This document shows positions 27,295 through 35,215 of a stretch of 64,000 bases of DNA, piece after piece. The notes beneath the pieces were generated by a model that was not told the DNA's origin, searched no databases, and worked only from the letters and a program-made list of their open reading frames with translations. Positions within the stretch are counted from its first letter, which is position 1. Every line of letters begins with the position of its first letter. Origin of the DNA: Bacteroidota bacterium (lineage in GTDB: Bacteria; Bacteroidota; Rhodothermia; Rhodothermales; JAHQVL01); NCBI GenBank assembly GCA_039111535.1, contig JBCCIM010000009.1, positions 1 to 64,000 on the forward strand, written 5' to 3'. The position numbers and the translations under genes were made by a program.

Positions 27295-28674
27295 TTAAAA
27301 TTCGGTTCGAAGCATGTCGCTGGTGTGCATCAGGGCACGCACCGTGTGGTAATTCCCTTTCCAAATTCCAGATTTCTGGCTATGAATACGCCCCGGCTCT
27401 TTGTCAATGCTTCCGCTGTACCAGCCTCCACGCTCGTGATCAATCAGGTATTCATTGATGAACGTCCACTGCTGCGCAAATTTATCGAAGTATGCTGCAC
27501 CATCATCGGGGTACAGGGTGTGCATGAGGAGTAAAGCATTCAGGCCTTCTGCCTGCGCCCACCAGTTTTTGGTATCCCCGAGTACGGTTGCCTTGGTACT
27601 GTCTTTTAAATAGTAAACGTAGTCATAAAACCCACCGAGCGCGTCGTCCCAACCCACTTCAAGAGCATGGTCTACCATTGATTTACCTACTAGCATCGTG
27701 GATTCGTCGGGTATGCCGAGTGCATGCGCAGCTTCTTGCATCAGGAACGCAGTTTCCACATCATGGCCAACAGAAACATGGTCAAAATACAGGTTGGCTT
27801 TACGTGTCGCATCGGATGAATCCCGGTAGGAAACGGGGTGCCATTCTTTATCGAAGAACAATTGCAGGTATTTGTTATCGAGGACCATGGTATCTCGAAT
27901 GAGAACCAGCATTTCTTCCAGACGGGCACGAACTGTTGGGTCGGGCCATACGTCATAGAGGGCCGTAAATGCTTCGAGCAGATGGATTGAACTGTTCTGG
28001 TCTTTAGGTGGTGTGCCGGCGTAGCCTTTGTGGCTGGCTTTGCCGGCGCGGGTCATGAACTGGTAGTATCCACCGTACACCGTGTCGTAGCTGTGTTGAT
28101 CGAGCCATTGAAAGGCTCTTTTTGCAAAGTCCAATACCTCCGGGTCTCCTGATGCTTTTGCAAACGCAGACAGCGCATAGATACCAAAAGCATTACCATA
28201 GGCCCGCTTGTATCCGTTGTGTCCGTTTAAAATGGCGTTGCCTTGCTGGTCAACGAGCGTATAGAAACCACCGTGTTGCGCATCCCACATGTGGTCGCGC
28301 AGAAAATTATACCCATGGCGTGCAACACCGAGATAGAGCGAATCGGCAGGGTAGCGCATAAATGCTTGCGATGCAGTCCAGACATGCCGGGCCTGGGTTA
28401 CAATCATTTTCGGCTGGTCTTGCATCAACTGCCAATCCGCATCAAAATTGGAATGGTACCCTCCATTCACAGGATCTACTACCAGGGGGTACCATGTGGC
28501 AAGCAGGGTTTGCTCCTGGTTTGCAATGGCATCAGCAAGGCCGGCAAGCTTTTCTGGAGAAATTGGATAGCCGGATGCTTGTTGGGTATCAGTTGGGCTG
28601 GATGCTGGTTCTGCAGTGCACGCAATGCACAACAAAACGCATAGCAAGAACAGGAAGCGGGGGGCCTGTCTCAT
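27295..28674 (-). CDS. AGE-family sugar epimerase/isomerase lipoprotein
   Basis: The 459-residue protein carries a lipoprotein signal (FLLCVLLCIAC, lipid Cys about residue 19). The remainder is the (alpha/alpha)6 barrel of N-acylglucosamine 2-epimerase relatives, with NGGYHSNFD near the start, QARHVWTASQAF, HGGFYTLVDQQG, AYGNAFGIYALS, SSIHLLEAFTALYD, VGHDVETAFLMQEA, GGFYDY, NWWAQAEGLNALLLM and HERGGWYSG. These histidines and Trp/Glu clusters line the active site in the family, which interconverts glucose or mannose derivatives or cellobiose. It is first in the three-gene unit. Export of an enzyme that is usually cytosolic is unusual and is shared with both neighbours. Confidence 0.85.
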   Translation of the reverse strand: MRQAPRFLFLLCVLLCIACTAEPASSPTDTQQASGYPISPEKLAGLADAIANQEQTLLATWYPLVVDPVNGGYHSNFDADWQLMQDQPKMIVTQARHVWTASQAFMRYPADSLYLGVARHGYNFLRDHMWDAQHGGFYTLVDQQGNAILNGHNGYKRAYGNAFGIYALSAFAKASGDPEVLDFAKRAFQWLDQHSYDTVYGGYYQFMTRAGKASHKGYAGTPPKDQNSSIHLLEAFTALYDVWPDPTVRARLEEMLVLIRDTMVLDNKYLQLFFDKEWHPVSYRDSSDATRKANLYFDHVSVGHDVETAFLMQEAAHALGIPDESTMLVGKSMVDHALEVGWDDALGGFYDYVYYLKDSTKATVLGDTKNWWAQAEGLNALLLMHTLYPDDGAAYFDKFAQQWTFINEYLIDHERGGWYSGSIDKEPGRIHSQKSGIWKGNYHTVRALMHTSDMLRTEF

Positions 28675-28774
28675 GAAAGCCTGTTGTAAAGTTCGGGGAT
28701 GCGAGGAATGAACTACAAGCTAAGTAGAATTGATGTCCGAAAAAAGGGCCTTCCTGGGAGGGTGCTGCTATAGT

Positions 28775-30895
28775 CTATGCTTTGGGTTTTTCCAGAAAAG
28801 TTTTAAGGGCCAGTTCTACTTCTGCTATTCGGATGGGCTTGGCAAGATAATCATCCATGCCGGCATCGAGGCACTTGTTACGATCTTCCTCCATTGCATT
28901 GGCCGTTAATGCGATGATATAAGGCTGATGGCTGGTTGCACGCTGCCTGATTTGCCTTGTAGCTTCTAGCCCATCCATCTCGGGCATCATCATGTCCATC
29001 AATACAATATCGTAAGGAATTTGAGTCAGGGCCTGCAACGTCTCAAGTCCATTAGCCGCAACATCAACATGACATCCTATGCGTTTCAGCATCCGCAGGG
29101 CAACTTTTTGGTTGATCACATTATCTTCAGCAAGCAATATGCGGAGCGTAGAGAAATCCGTTTGGGCAGATAGTATTTGGGGCTGTGTGGTGGTTGGGTA
29201 AGTATTTTCGCCATTGCCGAGTAATTTGGCGAGCACGCGCTGGAGTTGGTCGTGTTTTGCCGGTTTGGTGAGCCAGTGGTCAATTAAGTCGGTCGTGTTG
29301 GCCTGACGCTCCCCGATGGAACTGAGCATAACGAGGGGCATGTTGTCCACCATGCCATGATGAGACAACGTCTTGGCAAGTGAGAGGCCATCCATTTGAG
29401 GCATCTGGTAATCTAGCAGCGCAATGTCAAACTGATGTCCGCTGTTAATCAGGCCCAGGGCTTCTGCACCTGAGGCTACGGCAGTAGGCTGCATTTGCCA
29501 CGATGTTGTCATGGCAGAGAGGATGGTTCTGTTTGTTGCGTTGTCGTCAACGATTAGCGCTGTTTTTCCGTTGAGGATGGACGTGTCATTTTTTGGCGCA
29601 TCGGCTATTGCTTCTGCAGTTATGGTTAGGTAGAAAATAGAACCGCTGCCAGCAGTACTTTCAACCCGTAAGCCACCGCCGAGTAAATTGGCAAGCTGCA
29701 AACTAATGGCAAGACCAAGGCCCGTACCCCCGTATTTCCTGGTAGTAGAGGCATCAACCTGGCTGAATGCATCAAAAAGGCTATCCACTCGATCAGCCGG
29801 AATGCCTATGCCGGTGTCTTTTACTGCAAATTCTACCTGGTACAGGTTTTTGTCTGGCGCCGATTCATCCTGGTCGGGCTTTGCACTGACCGAGACCAGG
29901 ATCTCTCCTTCGTCCGTAAATTTTACGGCATTGGATAACAGATTGACCAGAATTTGTCTGAGCCTGGTGATATCGCTGTTGATAACCGGGTGTACAGTAG
30001 CATCGATGTAATACAACAATTCCAACCCTTTGGCTGATGCGGACGGCGCTACAAGATCCAGTGCTTCGGAAACGCAGGTGTGCAGGTCAAACGGGTGTGA
30101 TTCCAGGACCAGTTTGCCGGCCTCAATTTTTGAAAAATCGAGAATGTCGTTGATGATAGTCAGCAAGGACTCACCACTGGCCCGGATGATATCGACAAAT
30201 CCACGTTGATCTTCTGTAAGATTGCTATCTAGCAGAAGAGAAGTCATGCCAATTACGCCATTCATTGGTGTGCGAATCTCATGGCTCATATTGGCCAGGA
30301 ACTGGCTCTTGGTTAAATCAGCTTTAACAAGTTGGGTATTGGTGTCTTCCAATTCTGAAATAAGCTGTGTGAGCCGGGTACGGTGGCGTTGCAGTTCGTC
30401 TGCCTGGTCTTTGTGCTGGGTTATGTCTTCAAATGTGCCGAGGATGCCGATGATATTCCCTGCTTGATCCTTGAGGGGGATTTTGTTTGTGACCAACCAG
30501 GCTTTACGGCCGTCTGCCTGTAATTGTGGTTCAATTATTTCGTATTCGGGTTTGCCGGAATCCATAACGCGTTTGTCATGTGCGCGATACGACTCCGTTT
30601 CTTCCCGCGTCCATGGTAAATCGTAGTCGGTTTTGCCAACAATTTCTTCGGGGGATGAGAGGCCGGCCACTTCTGCAAAGTTTTGGTTGCACCCAAAATA
30701 AACCGATTGCCTGTCTTTCCAGAAAATGTAATGGGGTAACTTGGAAACCACCTGCGCTAGATGGTGCATGGCGCTTACCATAACTGGCCCGCCAACTTCT
30801 GAACTGGCGGGTTGTGCCGCGCTTGGTACAGTTTCGTTGCTCACGATTTTGTGCTTTCGATTAGAGGTTATCTGTTTAATCGTCCGGGCAGACAT
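28775..30895 (-). CDS. hybrid sensor histidine kinase with PAS and two receiver domains
   Basis: This 706-residue protein has no membrane segment. It contains a PAS domain (about residues 45-165, with FWKDRQSVYFGCNQNFAEVAG), a coiled linker, and a HisKA domain with LANMSHEIRTPMNGVIGM (phosphorylated His about 202). An HATPase domain follows (LVNLLSNAVKFTDEGEIL, KDTGIGIP, KYGGTGLGLAIS), then two receivers: IVDDNATNR..LLDYQMPQMDG (about 435-555) and LAEDNVINQ..LMDMMMPEMDG (about 585-700). Both keep the phosphoacceptor Asp. There is no HPt domain or partner regulator next to it, so the output must pass through a distant protein. The stimulus sensed by PAS is unknown. Confidence 0.92.
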   Translation of the reverse strand: MSARTIKQITSNRKHKIVSNETVPSAAQPASSEVGGPVMVSAMHHLAQVVSKLPHYIFWKDRQSVYFGCNQNFAEVAGLSSPEEIVGKTDYDLPWTREETESYRAHDKRVMDSGKPEYEIIEPQLQADGRKAWLVTNKIPLKDQAGNIIGILGTFEDITQHKDQADELQRHRTRLTQLISELEDTNTQLVKADLTKSQFLANMSHEIRTPMNGVIGMTSLLLDSNLTEDQRGFVDIIRASGESLLTIINDILDFSKIEAGKLVLESHPFDLHTCVSEALDLVAPSASAKGLELLYYIDATVHPVINSDITRLRQILVNLLSNAVKFTDEGEILVSVSAKPDQDESAPDKNLYQVEFAVKDTGIGIPADRVDSLFDAFSQVDASTTRKYGGTGLGLAISLQLANLLGGGLRVESTAGSGSIFYLTITAEAIADAPKNDTSILNGKTALIVDDNATNRTILSAMTTSWQMQPTAVASGAEALGLINSGHQFDIALLDYQMPQMDGLSLAKTLSHHGMVDNMPLVMLSSIGERQANTTDLIDHWLTKPAKHDQLQRVLAKLLGNGENTYPTTTQPQILSAQTDFSTLRILLAEDNVINQKVALRMLKRIGCHVDVAANGLETLQALTQIPYDIVLMDMMMPEMDGLEATRQIRQRATSHQPYIIALTANAMEEDRNKCLDAGMDDYLAKPIRIAEVELALKTFLEKPKA

Positions 30896-30991
30896 TTAAT
30901 TAACCAGATACGAAATAGCGCAAGAAGTGGGTCGAGGGACAAGGCGTAGGGGCTTACTTTGAGATGTTCTTTAACATTCATTCGCTACGTC

Positions 30992-31492
30992 ATGACAAAT
31001 TTCCGTATTGCGGGTTTGCCCGCTGCACAATTTGAACACTTGCACCAACTTTCAAACACTGCCCTTGCTAAAATCAACGCACAAAGATGCGTGGTAGAAG
31101 AGAAGCCCGGCTACCCGTGCCGGGTGAGCCTGATAGATGCCGAGATTGGAGAGACCGTTTACCTATTGCCATACTGCCATCAACCAGATAGCTCTCCATA
31201 TCAGGCTGTGGGACCCATCTTTGTGAGAGCAAATGCAGTAACCACCCAGTTGCAAGAAAACGAAATCCCATTGATGCTCAGGCATCGAACATTGTCTCTT
31301 CGCGGGTACGATTCAGGAGATATGATGATTGAAACCCGCATAGCCAATGGAGAAAAACTTGAGATGGTATTGGACGAGCTATTTCAATGCGCCGCAGTTG
31401 ATTATGTCCATATCCACAATGCAGGTCCAGGCTGCTTCAATTGCCGCGTGGATCGGGTGGTTGTACAACCGTCAGGTAACAGAAGATTATGA
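30992..31492 (+). CDS. DUF1203 protein
   Basis: The 166-residue protein matches the DUF1203 family as I know it: FRIAGLPAAQFEHL, then PCRVSLIDAEIGETVYLLPY, SPYQAVGPIFVR and a C-terminal VDYVHIHNAGPGCFNCRV segment with His and Cys residues that could bind metal. The function of the family is unknown. I chose the ATG at 30992 (MTNFRIAG) over one 11 codons upstream because family members begin at this strand. Its end overlaps the convergent TfoX-like gene by 6 bp. Confidence 0.75.
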   Translation: MTNFRIAGLPAAQFEHLHQLSNTALAKINAQRCVVEEKPGYPCRVSLIDAEIGETVYLLPYCHQPDSSPYQAVGPIFVRANAVTTQLQENEIPLMLRHRTLSLRGYDSGDMMIETRIANGEKLEMVLDELFQCAAVDYVHIHNAGPGCFNCRVDRVVVQPSGNRRL

Positions 31493-31804
31493 GACAAACG
31501 CCATGGCTTCCGCCATCAATGTTTGCCATAATTGTTCATCGCGATCGGCGACCTGTATCCATTCTTTGAATGCGCGCCCATTTGGTGCAAAGGCGAGGCC
31601 GGCACCTGCCTCAATAAGCGATGTTACCCGCGTTTTGGGGAGTTTTACCACCAGATTGCCAGATTGTGGAATCACAGATGCAAAGAAATTGCCATCGGAT
31701 CGGAGGCATGGGTATCCCATCATTGTGTTTTTTGTCACGCCGGTTTCTTCTAGCAAAGAAGCTGCAAGATCCCAGAAGAGCGCCTGTTTGTCGTCAGTCA
31801 TCAT
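31487..31804 (-). CDS. small TfoX/YjbR-like protein
   Basis: This 105-residue protein shows the compact alpha/beta pattern of TfoX N-terminal/YjbR-like proteins: MMGYPCLRSDGNFFASVI, LVVKLPKTRVTSLIEAG, LAFAPNGRAFKEWIQV. Such proteins are small DNA-binding-like or regulatory folds of unclear role. Two adjacent ATG codons (31804 and 31801) are possible starts; a longer frame exists but its extra residues are not family-like. It may be cotranscribed with the membrane-protein gene that ends 2 bp upstream. Confidence 0.6.
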   Translation of the reverse strand: MMTDDKQALFWDLAASLLEETGVTKNTMMGYPCLRSDGNFFASVIPQSGNLVVKLPKTRVTSLIEAGAGLAFAPNGRAFKEWIQVADRDEQLWQTLMAEAMAFVS

Positions 31805-31805
31805 G

Positions 31806-32249
31806 CTAGGTAAGTTTAGATTCTCTGTGGATGAAGCCAAGCAGCACGCCAAAAATAAGGAACTGGACGAGGCTTGCTGAAGCTTCTACGCATATCCAGG
31901 TACCAACGGATGGTACTGCATATTTGGCCGGTTCTACAAAGGCAATGTAGGCACCAAGAAACGCACCCATGAGTAATGAAAACAGCAATGCGTTGCGTTT
32001 TACCGGGCCACGCCATTTGATAGCGGGGAAGAGGAGACCCAATATGATTCCCTGGAGAATCATAACGGATAGCCCCAATGGCATAATGGGTTCAGGGCGC
32101 ATAAAAGAAACGCTACTGTAATGCGCGGTGTTTAGAAAGAAATGCGACCCTGCCTGCACGGTAAAAGAAGCAAGCATAAATGCCAGTACAGTAAGGCCTA
32201 TGGATTTAAACGTAAGGGGCCTTGATGTTGAAACCAGTGTAGTTGCCAT
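31806..32249 (-). CDS. four-helix membrane protein under HxlR control
   Basis: The 147-residue protein has about four membrane helices (residues 17-35, 57-76, 88-108, 117-138). I do not assign it to a family with confidence. The gene is divergent from a HxlR-type regulator, and one of the two HxlR-like operators lies only 12-34 bp upstream of its ATG, so it is almost certainly the regulated target. A role in redox or electrophile defence, common for HxlR targets, is inference. Confidence 0.65.
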   Translation of the reverse strand: MATTLVSTSRPLTFKSIGLTVLAFMLASFTVQAGSHFFLNTAHYSSVSFMRPEPIMPLGLSVMILQGIILGLLFPAIKWRGPVKRNALLFSLLMGAFLGAYIAFVEPAKYAVPSVGTWICVEASASLVQFLIFGVLLGFIHRESKLT

Positions 32250-32260
32250 GGGTATTTGAT

Positions 32261-32283
32261 TTAACTTCGTATTGCCAAGTTAA
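32261..32283. promoter_or_regulatory. HxlR-like operator, copy 1
   Basis: Inverted repeat TTAACTT-N9-AAGTTAA, 23 bp. It is repeated 33 bp away (three helical turns) with the same arms and the same right spacer half (TTGCC). It overlaps the region where the promoter and leader of the membrane-protein gene (ATG at 32249) must lie. Confidence 0.7.
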
Positions 32284-32293
32284 AGATATGTAT

Positions 32294-32316
32294 TTAACTT
32301 GCTTTTGCCAAGTTAA
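32294..32316. promoter_or_regulatory. HxlR-like operator, copy 2
   Basis: Second TTAACTT-N9-AAGTTAA dyad, flanked by extra A/T symmetry (TTTAACTT and AAGTTAAA). It lies 31-54 bp upstream of the regulator ATG at 32348, so autoregulation is likely. Confidence 0.7.
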
Positions 32317-32347
32317 AATTGTGTATTGAAAAAAATCAAACACGGTT

Positions 32348-32761
32348 ATGGAAGTCCGTTCACACTGCCCAACCAATTTTGCGCTAGAGCACTTTGGAGA
32401 CAAATGGTCGCTACTCATCATTCGTGACCTGATGTTCAAAGGCAAGCGTCACTACAATGAGTTTTTGCAAGCAGAAGAGCAGGTGTCAACAAGCGTATTA
32501 GGAAACCGGCTCCGTAGCCTGCAAGATGCTGGCCTGATAACCCGTTCAGCGGATACTGTGAAGAAGTCGCGGATCAGGTACAGCCTGACCATGAAAGGTA
32601 TCGATCTGTTGCCGCTGATGGTAGACATGATTGTATGGAGTGGGCAATACGACGCCGCGACAGCAGCGCCGGCTGCATTTCTAGAGGAAGCCACCCAAAA
32701 CCGCGATGCCATGCTGCATACCCTGCGTGCAGCACTGATAACGTCACACATTGTCTCATGA
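32348..32761 (+). CDS. HxlR-family winged-helix regulator
   Basis: The 137-residue protein is a HxlR/YodB-type regulator: CPTNFALEHFGDKWSLLIIRDLMF, then HYNEFL, TSVLGNRLRSLQDAGLITR (recognition helix) and a wing (RIRYSLTMKG). Cys7 sits where redox-sensing HxlR members keep their thiol. The divergent arrangement and the duplicated dyads in the 98-bp gap point to control of itself and of the membrane-protein gene. The end of the gene overlaps the convergent modB by 6 bp. Confidence 0.88.
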   Translation: MEVRSHCPTNFALEHFGDKWSLLIIRDLMFKGKRHYNEFLQAEEQVSTSVLGNRLRSLQDAGLITRSADTVKKSRIRYSLTMKGIDLLPLMVDMIVWSGQYDAATAAPAAFLEEATQNRDAMLHTLRAALITSHIVS

Positions 32762-33541
32762 CGCGTCTGGTGTAAGGGTGCGACGTAACAAAAACAGGAC
32801 GAGGAAAGAGCCTGCCAGCAGGAGGACAGAGAGGGTAAGGGCCATGCTGGTGTCCAGTTCAAAGCCAAGGTAAATGGCGAGGGGCATGGTTTGCGTACGA
32901 CCCTGCAAATTGCCGGCAAAAATGATGGTTGCGCCAAACTCGCCCAGCGCACGCGCCCAGGTAAGCGCCGCGCCACCCAGCAAGGCGGGGCCCGTAACAG
33001 GTAAAGTGACATACCGCATAACATCTCGGGTTTGGGCGCCATCCAAAATAGCCGCCTCTTCCAGATCGCGGTCCATTCGGTTGAAGCCAATAATGGCGGC
33101 ACGTACATAAAGCGGCGCAGCCACAAAAACCTGGGCCATTACCACGGCAAGCTGGGTAAACGGAATTTGCACACCCAGGTATTGTCCGATCAGTCCATTT
33201 CGCCCAAATGCCATGAGCAATGCAACCCCGGCTACGGCCGGCGGCAAAACCATGGGCAGGTCCACAAGCGTATCAACAAGACGTTTAAAGGGAAACGTTC
33301 TGTGTGCCAGCAAGAAGGCCAGGGGCGTACCCAATGTTACGGTGACAAGCAGCGAAAGAAAGCTGGTTTTAAGGCTTAACCAAAGGGCCTGATAAACTTG
33401 AGGTTGCAGCAGATTCTGTATTAATGTATCCAGATTTGTTTGGAGCAGCAGGGCGACCAAAGGGATTGCGAGGAAAATGAGGAGGGGGATTCCCATGATC
33501 CACCACGAAAGTCCAATGCGAAGGGGGGAGGAGCCTGTCAT
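32756..33541 (-). CDS. modB: molybdate ABC transporter permease ModB
   Basis: The 261-residue protein is a five-to-six-helix permease with the ModB marks WLSLKTSFLSLLVTVTLGTP, LPMVLPPAVAGVALLMAFGR and, near the coupling helix, EEAAILDGAQTRDVMRYVTLP (the EAA loop). Near the end, ALGEFGATIIFAGN is diagnostic for ModB/CysT-type permeases. The start at 33541 lies 1 bp after the modA stop; an upstream in-frame Met would overlap modA. It brings molybdate or tungstate across the inner membrane with ModA and an ATPase. No modC follows: the next gene is convergent. Confidence 0.92.
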   Translation of the reverse strand: MTGSSPLRIGLSWWIMGIPLLIFLAIPLVALLLQTNLDTLIQNLLQPQVYQALWLSLKTSFLSLLVTVTLGTPLAFLLAHRTFPFKRLVDTLVDLPMVLPPAVAGVALLMAFGRNGLIGQYLGVQIPFTQLAVVMAQVFVAAPLYVRAAIIGFNRMDRDLEEAAILDGAQTRDVMRYVTLPVTGPALLGGAALTWARALGEFGATIIFAGNLQGRTQTMPLAIYLGFELDTSMALTLSVLLLAGSFLVLFLLRRTLTPDAS

Positions 33542-33542
33542 G

Positions 33543-34367
33543 TCACTCCTCTTCGGGCGCTTTGAATCCGTGGCGTTTGAGAATGGCCTGCCCATCAGGT
33601 GCCTGCACAAATGCTACAAATACCCGCGCGAGGCTGTCCATTGGGCTATTGTGTAGCGGTGCAATGGGGTACATGGCGGTAGCATTCAGGGAGTCTGGGA
33701 TGTAGAGTGGTGTGACTGCTGATGTTTTTGAGAGATCGCTTTCATAAACAACGCCGGCGTCAGCTTCAGCCAGTTGTACCTTTGTAAGTACGGCGCGCAC
33801 ACTTTGCTCGAAAGACACCACATTGGCAAGCACCAGCTTACTGTAATCCGGGTGTAGCGAGGCGGCTTGCGTGAGGAATTTGCGGGTATACTGCCCTGCC
33901 GGCACCACGGCGTCAGCGATAACCAATTGCAATCCGCTTCTCGAAAGGTCAGCAAGTGTGTAAATCCGGGATGGGTTACGGGTTGGTACAACAACAACGA
34001 GGTGGTTTCGGGCAAAGGTAGTTGGCGCCTCCGCTTGAATTCGTCCACTTGTGATGGCACGTTGCATTTGCCCGTGGTTGGCGCTTGCAAATACGTCTGC
34101 TGGTGCACCCTGGCTTATTTGTGCTGCGAGTTGTTGGGAGCCGGCAAAGTTGAGCACAACCTCCAGTCCGGGATGCTGGCCCTCAAATGCCCGTGCAATT
34201 TCACTAAATGCATCAGCAAGAGAAGCTGCGGCAAACACGTTTAAAGATTGCCGGGGTGTTTGGTTTGTGGGCTGGCTTTCACCGCGCAGCACACACCCGG
34301 CCCATAACAGCATGCACAATACTGAAATGGTCATCAGAGGGAATATGCCTTGGGGGTGCAACTTCAT
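33543..34367 (-). CDS. modA: molybdate-binding periplasmic protein ModA
   Basis: This 274-residue protein is a class II solute-binding protein with a lipoprotein-like signal (SVLCMLLWAGC, Cys about residue 25). ModA marks are LNVFAAASLADAFSEIARAFE, VVLNFAGSQQLAAQISQGAPADVFASA, RNHLVVVVP and DAVVPAGQYTRKFL. It presents the oxyanion to ModB. The start overlaps the upstream PadR-like gene by 4 bp (ATGA), so regulator and transporter form one unit, an unusual arrangement because ModE-type control is the norm. Confidence 0.93.
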   Translation of the reverse strand: MKLHPQGIFPLMTISVLCMLLWAGCVLRGESQPTNQTPRQSLNVFAAASLADAFSEIARAFEGQHPGLEVVLNFAGSQQLAAQISQGAPADVFASANHGQMQRAITSGRIQAEAPTTFARNHLVVVVPTRNPSRIYTLADLSRSGLQLVIADAVVPAGQYTRKFLTQAASLHPDYSKLVLANVVSFEQSVRAVLTKVQLAEADAGVVYESDLSKTSAVTPLYIPDSLNATAMYPIAPLHNSPMDSLARVFVAFVQAPDGQAILKRHGFKAPEEE

Positions 34368-34933
34368 GAATGGGCGGGATTTATGCTGGCTGCAGAGACC
34401 AACTCCTCACGACATGCGTCGATCCATAAAAGCATGGCTTCAATCTGTCCAGTCCGGTATTTGTGCACCAACCGTTGATACGGTTGTGCGGCATCTCGTG
34501 CAGCGTGTGTGCATTCTTGTAACCAACGGTTGCATGTCTTTTGTTGCATGTTTAGCAGGGTGCTCACGCCTTGCGCGCCCTGTTTTTGGGCAAAGAAGAG
34601 CTTGACAAGCAGGTCTAGTCTGAATTGCCGGCCGCGCTGTACAGGCGCTTTTAGCCAGTCTTCGAAAGCAGCACGTCCCGCGTCAGTTAGCTGGTACATT
34701 TTTCGTGGGGGGCGGCCCGGCTCAGCTTCCCCTTTGAAGGAAGTGAGCAAGCCATGAGATGCCAGACGCGCAAGTAAAGCGTAGAATTGGCTTTGCTTCA
34801 TCCGCCAAACCAGCCACAGGTCGCTTGTCTGGGTTAGTTCTTTGTACATGGCATAACCGTGGCGTGGGCCATCAAGGAGGAAGCCCAGCAGCGCAATTTC
34901 GTTTGAAGCAACGGGAGTTGGTGATCTATTCAT
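34364..34933 (-). CDS. PadR-family regulator (long form) of the mod operon
   Basis: The 189-residue protein has an N-terminal PadR winged helix (EIALLGFLLDGPRHGYAMYKEL, QSQFYALLARLASHGLL, GRPPRKMYQLTDAGRAAFEDWL) and a C-terminal helical dimerisation/effector domain of about 100 residues typical of the Vir subfamily. The start at 34933 was preferred because a further in-frame ATG (34942) lies inside the palindrome that is probably the operator. It overlaps modA and likely represses the padR-modA-modB unit; whether it senses molybdate is unknown. Confidence 0.85.
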   Translation of the reverse strand: MNRSPTPVASNEIALLGFLLDGPRHGYAMYKELTQTSDLWLVWRMKQSQFYALLARLASHGLLTSFKGEAEPGRPPRKMYQLTDAGRAAFEDWLKAPVQRGRQFRLDLLVKLFFAQKQGAQGVSTLLNMQQKTCNRWLQECTHAARDAAQPYQRLVHKYRTGQIEAMLLWIDACREELVSAASINPAHS

Positions 34934-34938
34934 GACAT

Positions 34939-34961
34939 GCATACTCAGTGTTTGAGTATGC
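34939..34961. promoter_or_regulatory. palindromic operator before padR-modAB
   Basis: Inverted repeat GCATACTCA-N5-TGAGTATGC (9-bp arms), 6-28 bp upstream of the padR-like ATG. Dyads of the form ATACTCA..TGAGTAT are what I would expect for Vir-type PadR repressors. Binding here would block transcription or initiation directly. Confidence 0.7.
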
Positions 34962-35215
34962 AGAAGGTACACTGTGAATGGAGCAGAGTCAATGTGTTTT
35001 TGTCTATCTGTAATCTTGCCTGCAATTGCGTTATGGCTGGTGTGTAAACGGACCTGTTTTTGCCGTGGCCAAATGCCGGCGGTATTTGGTTGGGATTTCG
35101 GGAAAAGATGTACTTCGAGGTGCCATAAACCTGAAACGTTCGCCGCTTTAGCAAGTACCAACGCCCCCTTTTATTTTTTCGCAATTCCATCCAGGTATTC
35201 CAGCATTCAGGTAGC

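Noticed and set aside
32452-33126. 224-residue minus-strand frame overlapping HxlR and modB genes
   Set aside because: It is out of frame with modB, which has clear permease motifs; a shadow.
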